Assembly (NCBI RefSeq): GCF_030409875.1
Contig: NZ_JAUFQR010000001.1
Span: 2,170,001-2,234,000 of the forward strand
Source of the DNA: Chryseobacterium tructae
GTDB taxonomy: Bacteria > Bacteroidota > Bacteroidia > Flavobacteriales > Weeksellaceae
Length of the DNA: 64,000 nt
Direction: 5' to 3'
The notes under the pieces were generated by a model. That model saw only the letters and a program-made list of their open reading frames with translations. It ran no database searches and had not been told where the DNA came from. Below, one piece after another: positions 58,571 to 64,000 of this stretch. A program made the translations under genes and the position numbers. Position 1 is the stretch's first letter. Each line of letters opens with the position of its first letter.

Positions 58571-58821
58571 ATGATTCCATTTCTGTTGATTGCAAACCTT
58601 ATTACATTTGGGGTTTTGGATTTGATAAACTGCAGGCCAAAAGACATCAATGGCGGATTTCAGAGAATGTTCTTTTAGGGCTTTCGTTGATCGGAGTTAT
58701 TGGTGCAGCTTCAGGAATGATCATCTTTCATCATAAAGTGTCCAAAAAATCTTTTTTAGTAAAATTTTTCATTGTGGTTTTGATTGATGTTGTATTGTTG
58801 TATCGATTGATAAGACATTGA
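58571..58821 (+). pseudogene. DUF1294 membrane protein, frameshifted in this sequence
   Basis: The ATG at 58571 opens MIPFLLIANLITFGV; after a missing T in 58614-58617 the other frame continues GFDKLQAKRHQWRISENVLL and IFHHKVSKKSFLVKFFIVV. This is the full DUF1294 pattern (FDKxxA...WRIxE...HK), an inner-membrane protein of about 83 aa with three helices. The promoter position supports this start over the frame that begins at 58549. Confidence 0.82.
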
Positions 58822-59140
58822 TATAGATAATTTATTTAAGTGATAAAAAAATGTTTTCCTACATGTATCAGCCGACTCAAGAAGGCAAAATCACTTTCTT
58901 TATTCCTGAATCCCAATTTTATAATAAGAGACACTCATTTAGAACATATGAATAAGATTTCCTGAATAATTGAATCAATTTACCGCCAGAAACTTATTGG
59001 AATGAAAGAGAAAACAATGAAATAACTCAACCTCTGATACTGTATGTTTTTTAATGATTATAAAAAGAAATTATCTAATTTTCTCATTATGAAATTGTTA
59101 AATATTACATAAAGATTTTAATTAATTCATTTAAAATCAC
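58822..59140 (+). other. Intergenic region upstream of typA
   Basis: A 34-codon frame (MFSYMYQPTQEGKITFFIPE, near 58851) exists but has no family, promoter or terminator. I do not call it a gene. Confidence 0.4.
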
Positions 59141-59148
59141 TATTTTTG
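59141..59148 (+). promoter_or_regulatory. Promoter -7 element of typA
   Basis: TATTTTTG, 18 nt before the ATG. Confidence 0.6.
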
Positions 59149-59166
59149 CACCCGTAAAAATCCTAT

Positions 59167-60972
59167 ATGCAAAACATTAGAAATATTGCGATTATCGCAC
59201 ACGTTGACCACGGTAAGACGACTTTGGTTGACAAAATCATTCACGCTACCAATATTTTCAGAGAAAATCAGGAGAGTGGAGAATTAATTATGGATAACAA
59301 TGATCTTGAAAGAGAAAGAGGGATCACGATTTTATCCAAGAATATTTCTGTTACTTATAAAGACACTAAAATTAACGTAATTGATACTCCTGGTCACGCG
59401 GATTTCGGTGGAGAAGTAGAAAGAGTATTAAAAATGGCTGATGGGGTTATTTTGTTAGTGGATGCGTTCGAAGGGCCAATGCCGCAGACAAGATTCGTAC
59501 TTCAGAAAGCGTTAGAATTAGGATTGAGACCATTAGTGGTTATCAATAAAGTAGATAAGCCAAACTGTCGTCCTGATGAAGTTCATGATAAAGTATTTGA
59601 CTTATTCTTCAACCTTGAAGCTACAGAAGAACAGTTGGATTTCCCTACGTTCTATGGATCTTCAAAACAAGGTTGGTTCAACACTTCATTAGAACAAACT
59701 GAAGATATTATGCCATTATTAGATGGTATCTTACAGTATGTTCCTGAGCCTAAAGTAACTGAAGGAAACCTTCAGATGCAGATTACTTCATTAGATTTCT
59801 CTTCTTTCTTAGGAAGAATTGCCATCGGAAAAGTAACAAGAGGAGAACTTAAAGAATCTCAATGGATCGGTCTTGCTCAGGCAGATGGAAAAGTGGTAAA
59901 AGGAAAAGTAAAAGAATTATACGTTTTCGAAGGTTTAGGGAAGAAAAAAGTAACTGAAGTACAAGCAGGAGATATCTGTGCTGTAGTAGGTTTTGATGCT
60001 TTCCAGATTGGAGATTCTTTCGTAGATCTTGAAAACCCTGAGCCGTTGGAAAGAACAGCAATTGATGAGCCTACGTTGAACATGACGTTCTCAATTAACA
60101 ATTCACCTTTCTTCGGTAAAGACGGTAAATATGTTACCTCTAATCACCTGAAAGAAAGATTATATAAAGAATTAGAGAAAAACTTAGCATTAAGAGTTCA
60201 ACAGACTGATGATGCCAACACTTTCTTGGTATTCGGTAGAGGTATTCTTCACTTGTCAGTTTTGATCGAAACAATGAGAAGAGAAGGATATGAAATGACA
60301 ATTGGTCAGCCACAGGTTATCTTAAGAGAAATTGATGGTGAAAAATGTGAGCCTTATGAATCTTTAGTTGTTGACGTTCCTGAAGAATTTGCTTCAAGAG
60401 TAATCGACTTAGCAACTCAGAGAAAAGGGGATCTTCACATTATGGAAACTAAAGGAGAGATGCAGCACATGGAATTCGAAATTCCTTCAAGAGGTTTGAT
60501 CGGATTGCGTTCTCAAATGTTAACAGCTACTGCAGGTGAAGCTATTATGGCACACCGTTTCACAGAATACAAACCTTTCAAAGGAGCTATTCCTGGAAGA
60601 AGTAATGGTGTATTGATCAGCAAAACTCAAGGTCCTGCTACAGAATATTCTATCGCTAAATTACAAGATAGAGGTAAGTTCTATGTTGATCCGGGTGAGG
60701 AGATCTATGCTGGGATGGTTATTGGTGAGCAAAATAAGCCAGGTGACTTGGTCGTAAACATCGTTGAAGCAAAACAATTGAATAACATGAGAGCTTCTGG
60801 AAAAGATAAAGATACAGGTGTTGCACCAAAAATCTTATTCTCTCTTGAAGAATGTATGGAATATATCCAAGCTGATGAAGCTATCGAGGTAACTCCAAAC
60901 TTTATCAGAATGCGTAAAAAACTTCTTTCAGAAGAAGAAAGAAAAAGAGTTGAAAGATCAGCGAAATCGTAA
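59167..60972 (+). CDS. typA: Translational GTPase TypA/BipA
   Basis: 601 aa, usual length. G1 AHVDHGKTTLVDK, switch RERGITI, G3 DTPGHADFGGEV, G4 NKVDK; then the EF-Tu domain 2 (GRIAIGKVTRGELKESQWIG), EF-G-like domains and the BipA-specific C-terminal domain (FVDPGEEIYAGMVIGEQN-like: YVDPGEEIYAGMVIGEQN, RKKLLSEEERKR). Ribosome-binding GTPase used in stress and 50S assembly. Monocistronic with its own promoter and terminator. Confidence 0.97.
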   Translation: MQNIRNIAIIAHVDHGKTTLVDKIIHATNIFRENQESGELIMDNNDLERERGITILSKNISVTYKDTKINVIDTPGHADFGGEVERVLKMADGVILLVDAFEGPMPQTRFVLQKALELGLRPLVVINKVDKPNCRPDEVHDKVFDLFFNLEATEEQLDFPTFYGSSKQGWFNTSLEQTEDIMPLLDGILQYVPEPKVTEGNLQMQITSLDFSSFLGRIAIGKVTRGELKESQWIGLAQADGKVVKGKVKELYVFEGLGKKKVTEVQAGDICAVVGFDAFQIGDSFVDLENPEPLERTAIDEPTLNMTFSINNSPFFGKDGKYVTSNHLKERLYKELEKNLALRVQQTDDANTFLVFGRGILHLSVLIETMRREGYEMTIGQPQVILREIDGEKCEPYESLVVDVPEEFASRVIDLATQRKGDLHIMETKGEMQHMEFEIPSRGLIGLRSQMLTATAGEAIMAHRFTEYKPFKGAIPGRSNGVLISKTQGPATEYSIAKLQDRGKFYVDPGEEIYAGMVIGEQNKPGDLVVNIVEAKQLNNMRASGKDKDTGVAPKILFSLEECMEYIQADEAIEVTPNFIRMRKKLLSEEERKRVERSAKS

Positions 60973-61003
60973 TCATTTCGATTTACAATCAATATCATAT
61001 AGA

Positions 61004-61030
61004 AAAGCCTCGAATTTTTCGAGGCTTTTT
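61004..61030 (+). terminator. Terminator of typA
   Basis: AAAGCCTCG/CGAGGCTTT with T7. Confidence 0.85.
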
Positions 61031-61099
61031 TTCTAAAGAATAGGAAAAAATGTTTATTTTTTCACAACAATATCCAAAATATTAAAATTTAATTTAAAG

Positions 61100-61107
61100 T
61101 AGTTTTG
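61100..61107 (+). promoter_or_regulatory. Promoter -7 element of the glycosyl hydrolase gene
   Basis: TAGTTTTG ends 5 nt before the first ATG (61113), so the mRNA should be nearly leaderless; ATG at 61119 is then also possible. Confidence 0.5.
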
Positions 61108-61112
61108 CGGCT

Positions 61113-62729
61113 ATGAAAATGAGTAAACTAAAACTTATCGTTTTATTAGGAGTTCTAGCGTCTTACAGTACCTCATGTTCAGTTCAGAACAGTGTAACAA
61201 AGACTCCGCCTGTTAAAAATACAACAAAACCTAATACCAATAATACTACCACACAACCAAAACCTCCTGTAGTCGTTACCAAACCTACAACAGGAACTTC
61301 TACAGAAGAAACTTTCAGAACCAATCTTCCGGAGATCAAAAGAGAGTTTCGTGGCGCTTGGATCGCCAGTGTTGCCAATATCAACTGGCCTTCAAAAAAC
61401 AATCTTACCGTCGAACAACAGAAAGCAGAAGCAATCAGTATGCTGGATATGCTGAAAGAAAATAATTTCAATGCAGCTATTTTCCAGATCAGACCTTCCG
61501 CGGATGCTTTATATACAAGTAATATCGAACCTTGGTCTTACTTTTTGACCGGAGAAACAGGAGCAGCTCCCTATCCCAACTATGATCCCTTATTATTTTG
61601 GATCGAAGAAGCTCACAAAAGAGGATTGGAATTGCATGTTTGGTTAAATCCTTACCGTGCTCATCATACCAATGGCGGGAATGTGAACAAGATGTCAATG
61701 GCCAACAGAATGTCTGACATTGTAGTAAGATTGAAAAATGGAATGTACTGGTTTGATCCGGCAAATCCTAAAACACAGGATCATGTATCCAATGTCGTAA
61801 AAGATATCGTAAAAAGATATGATATTGATGCGATTCACTTTGATGATTATTTCTACCCATACGCTACGTACAACAAAGGAGCTGATTTTCCGGATCATGC
61901 AACATGGAATGCTTACGTAAACAGTGGCGGAAATTTATCCAGAGCAGATTGGAGAAGAGATAATGTGAATAAATTTGTAGAACGTATCTATAAAGAAATT
62001 CATGCAGAAAAAAATAATGTAAGATTTGGAATCAGTCCATTCGGAATCTGGAAACCAGGATATCCTGCAGGAATTGTAGGTTCTTCTCAGTTTGACGAGC
62101 TGTATGCAGATGCCAAATTATGGTTAAACAGAGGTTGGGTAGATTATTTCTCCCCACAATTATATTGGCCCATTGATTCTAAAGGTCAAGGTTTTGAAGC
62201 ATTATTAAACTGGTGGGAATCAGAAAATACAATGAAGCGTCACTTATGGCCAGGTTTAAATACAGTGGAGATCAAGACATACGACCGTCCAACAGAAATC
62301 AAAAATCAGATTGAAATTTCCAGAAAAATTCTGAAAAATGATGCAGGAGAAATTCACTGGAGTATTGCTGGTCTTACCAAAAATCCGGGAATGCTTCCGG
62401 CTCTGAAAAATGGGCCATACAGCGAGAAGGCATTAATTCCTAAATCTCCATGGATCAAAACAACTCCATTGCAGACGCCAACTTTATTCATTTCAGATAA
62501 TGGAAGTTTTGCCCAGACAAGATGGAGTACAAAAAATGCTTCAGAAGTTTTTCAGTGGGTACTTTTCTGTCAGTATGACGGAGTATGGCAAACGGAAATC
62601 GTACCATTAGATACGCTTTTCAAAGATATTCCTAAATTTAAAAATGGAAAAAAATTAAGTGGAGTAGCGATCAAAGCTATCGACAGATTAGGAAACGAAA
62701 GTGACTACATGGCGAAAAAAGTCAAATAA
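61113..62729 (+). CDS. Family-10-like glycosylhydrolase lipoprotein (GHL10/DUF187)
   Basis: 538 aa. Lipobox ASYSTSC, then a Thr/Pro/Lys-rich linker (residues 30-75). The catalytic TIM-barrel shows REFRGAWIASVANINWPSK, FNAAIFQIRPSADALY, LELHVWLNPYRAHH, YDIDAIHFDDYFYP and DYFSPQLYWPID, the GHL10/DUF187 pattern thought to act on glycans including cell-wall material. The C-terminal 90 residues are an Ig-like module (FAQTRWSTKNASEVFQWVLF). Outer surface or periplasm. Confidence 0.88.
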   Translation: MKMSKLKLIVLLGVLASYSTSCSVQNSVTKTPPVKNTTKPNTNNTTTQPKPPVVVTKPTTGTSTEETFRTNLPEIKREFRGAWIASVANINWPSKNNLTVEQQKAEAISMLDMLKENNFNAAIFQIRPSADALYTSNIEPWSYFLTGETGAAPYPNYDPLLFWIEEAHKRGLELHVWLNPYRAHHTNGGNVNKMSMANRMSDIVVRLKNGMYWFDPANPKTQDHVSNVVKDIVKRYDIDAIHFDDYFYPYATYNKGADFPDHATWNAYVNSGGNLSRADWRRDNVNKFVERIYKEIHAEKNNVRFGISPFGIWKPGYPAGIVGSSQFDELYADAKLWLNRGWVDYFSPQLYWPIDSKGQGFEALLNWWESENTMKRHLWPGLNTVEIKTYDRPTEIKNQIEISRKILKNDAGEIHWSIAGLTKNPGMLPALKNGPYSEKALIPKSPWIKTTPLQTPTLFISDNGSFAQTRWSTKNASEVFQWVLFCQYDGVWQTEIVPLDTLFKDIPKFKNGKKLSGVAIKAIDRLGNESDYMAKKVK

Positions 62730-62784
62730 GAAGATACTGAGGATGATATTGGATTCAATATTGTTAAAGTTTATATACATAATA

Positions 62785-62817
62785 AAAAGGGTTCAGCTTC
62801 AAGTTGAGCCCTTTTTT
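62785..62817 (+). terminator. Terminator of the glycosyl hydrolase gene
   Basis: AAAAGGGTTCA pairs with TGAGCCCTTTT (one G-U), then T-run. The following 62818-63071 has no gene. Confidence 0.75.
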
Positions 62818-63071
62818 GTATGATAAGAGGTCGTAGGAAATGAAAACCAAATTTCCATTCACTTTATCATTCTGTAAGAATCTAAAGACATCATGAAATA
62901 AAAAATCAAATGTAAATCATGCTGTTTTATTTTAGAATAACTATAAATTATCGCTTTAAAGCATTGAAAGCCAATATTTTGTAAACTAAATGTTCCATTT
63001 TTGTGTAAAACAAAAACCTTCGCGGAATCATTTTTGCATGAATACTCTCATAATCACCAAAATATAACATT

Positions 63072-63623
63072 ATGAATACTAACCGACTTTCCGCCAATGT
63101 GGAAAAAGCACTTAGCGATCAGATGAACAAGGAAATTCATGCATCACACATTTTTCTATCGTATGGAATTTGGGCCGATGACAAAGGCTATCAGGGAATT
63201 GCTAATTTTCTTTACCGTCATGCGCAGGAAGAAAGAAACCATTCCATCAAATTCATGGAGTACATTTTAAATAGAGGGGGAAAACCCAAGGTAACTGCCA
63301 TCCCGGCACCTCCAGCCGATCCTAAAACACTTACAGCTTGCTTCGAAGGCGTTTTCAAACATGAAGTTGACAATACAACTGCTATCTACAAAATTGTAGA
63401 TCTTTCCATGGCTGAAAAAGACTGGGCCACATGGAATTTTATGCAATGGTTTGTACAGGAACAAATCGAAGAAGAAACATTAGCTCAAAACCTGATCGAT
63501 AAATTAAAAATTGCAGGTGGTGACAGAGCCACAGATGAGTCTTTATTTACTTTAGATAAAACTTTACAGGAAGCACCGAATGACGTACCATTAGCTCAGA
63601 ATGCTACAGGAAATAATCCATAA
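63072..63623 (+). CDS. Ferritin (bacterial non-heme)
   Basis: 183 aa, four-helix ferritin. Ferroxidase ligands are visible: Glu21 in MNKEIHASH, Glu54 and His57 in HAQEERNHSIKFM, and later Glu residues in FVQEQIEEETLAQ. Stores iron as a 24-mer in the cytoplasm. The C-terminal tail (ATDESLFTLDKTLQEAPNDV) is slightly longer than in E. coli FtnA. Monocistronic. Confidence 0.95.
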   Translation: MNTNRLSANVEKALSDQMNKEIHASHIFLSYGIWADDKGYQGIANFLYRHAQEERNHSIKFMEYILNRGGKPKVTAIPAPPADPKTLTACFEGVFKHEVDNTTAIYKIVDLSMAEKDWATWNFMQWFVQEQIEEETLAQNLIDKLKIAGGDRATDESLFTLDKTLQEAPNDVPLAQNATGNNP

Positions 63624-63651
63624 AGTCATTGGTGAAGCAAAAACTGCTTGA

Positions 63652-63684
63652 AAATCTGTCAGAACGCTGACAGATTTTTTTTAT
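63652..63684 (+). terminator. Terminator of the ferritin gene
   Basis: AAATCTGTCAG/CTGACAGATTT stem, loop AACG, T8. Confidence 0.9.
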
Positions 63685-63707
63685 TATGAAACTCCCTTAA
63701 AATTCAC

Positions 63708-63715
63708 TATCTTTG
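63708..63715 (+). promoter_or_regulatory. Promoter -7 element of ychF
   Basis: TATCTTTG; leader of about 90 nt before the ATG. Confidence 0.55.
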
Positions 63716-63810
63716 CACGCTGAAAGTTCAGGAATCAACAATAAGGGGAAAATATTGAACCTTACACTTTGAACTTCCAACTTTAAACCTTAAACTTTGA
63801 ATTTTACAAT

Positions 63811-64000
63811 ATGAAATGTGGAATCGTAGGCTTACCGAATGTAGGTAAATCAACTCTTTTTAACTGCCTGAGCAACGCAAAAGCTCAATCAGCAAACTAT
63901 CCTTTCTGTACGATTGAACCAAACCTGGGAACAGTTTCTGTACCGGATCAGAGATTATTTGAATTGGAGAAAATCGTAAAGCCTGAGAGAGTTTTACCCG
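63811..64000 (+). CDS. ychF: Redox-regulated ATPase YchF/OLA1, N-terminal part
   Basis: 63 residues before the right edge. [18 protein letters not shown] is the YchF P-loop, followed by [19 protein letters not shown], the switch region specific to this Obg-related ATPase. It binds ribosomes. The gene continues past the window. Confidence 0.95.
   Translation, partial: MKCGIVGLPNVGKSTLFNCLSNAKAQSANYPFCTIEPNLGTVSVPDQRLFELEKIVKPERVLP

Noticed and set aside
58851..58955. 34-codon ORF upstream of typA
   Set aside because: No family, no promoter and no terminator; retained only as a note in the intergenic entry.

Overview
The window looks like chromosomal DNA from a Flavobacteriales bacterium, most likely Chryseobacterium or a close relative in the Weeksellaceae. 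The DNA is AT-rich. Start codons mostly lack Shine-Dalgarno sequences, and many genes are preceded by the Bacteroidota promoter element TAnnTTTG. The gene families also fit: an astacin-type (flavastacin-like) protease, a short bacteriocin-like peptide with the leader MKNLKK, a histone H1-like protein, SusC/TonB-style barrels and a type II-C CRISPR locus with 47-bp repeats.

Layout. 1-8,022: start of an amino-acid permease, a CocE/S15 hydrolase, and a TPR protein, lipoprotein and outer-membrane barrel cluster. 8,044-10,840: tRNA-Arg(TCG) followed by a decayed island carrying a 956-bp tandem duplication of a REP-associated transposase unit; the end of the tRNA region is repeated at the far edge. 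10,840-17,734: regulators (AraC, 7TM-AraC, Crp/Fnr), a quinone reductase, a six-Cys bacteriocin-like peptide, a serine hydrolase and a metallo-beta-lactamase-fold enzyme. 18,054-27,014: surface and secreted proteins, namely a 1,328-aa protein with three 375-aa repeats, an astacin lipoprotein and three C1q-like paralogues. 27,547-39,881: a PD-(D/E)XK-like protein, a lactonase, an MFS pump with an AraC regulator, a MocR/GNAT divergent pair, a histone-like protein and an M28 peptidase. 40,258-45,891: a co-directional cassette of a LysM protein, a PAAR-like DUF4280 protein, a beta-sandwich protein, a large protein combining a transglycosylase-like and an L,D-transpeptidase-like domain, and two lipoproteins. 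I read it as a cell-wall-targeting toxin cassette with candidate immunity lipoproteins. 45,931-48,886: HAD phosphatase and Tex. 48,959-56,410: CRISPR-Cas II-C. 56,573-64,000: YceI, DJ-1/PfpI, DUF1294, TypA, a family-10-like glycosyl hydrolase, ferritin and YchF.

The CRISPR locus consists of a tracrRNA (minus strand), cas9-cas1-cas2 (plus strand), an insulating hairpin, and 22 identical 47-bp repeats with 30-bp spacers on an exact 77-bp period. The tracrRNA anti-repeat shows that crRNAs are read from the minus strand, against the cas genes. In that orientation every repeat contains both halves of a Bacteroidota promoter (TTG, 21 nt, TAACTTTG), so each spacer appears to have its own promoter.

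Caution on quality: at least eight conserved genes, including cas9, are each broken by loss of exactly one base in a short homopolymer. This looks like a systematic sequencing or assembly error more than true gene decay. The frameshifted genes are listed as pseudogenes for this sequence, but most are probably intact in the organism.
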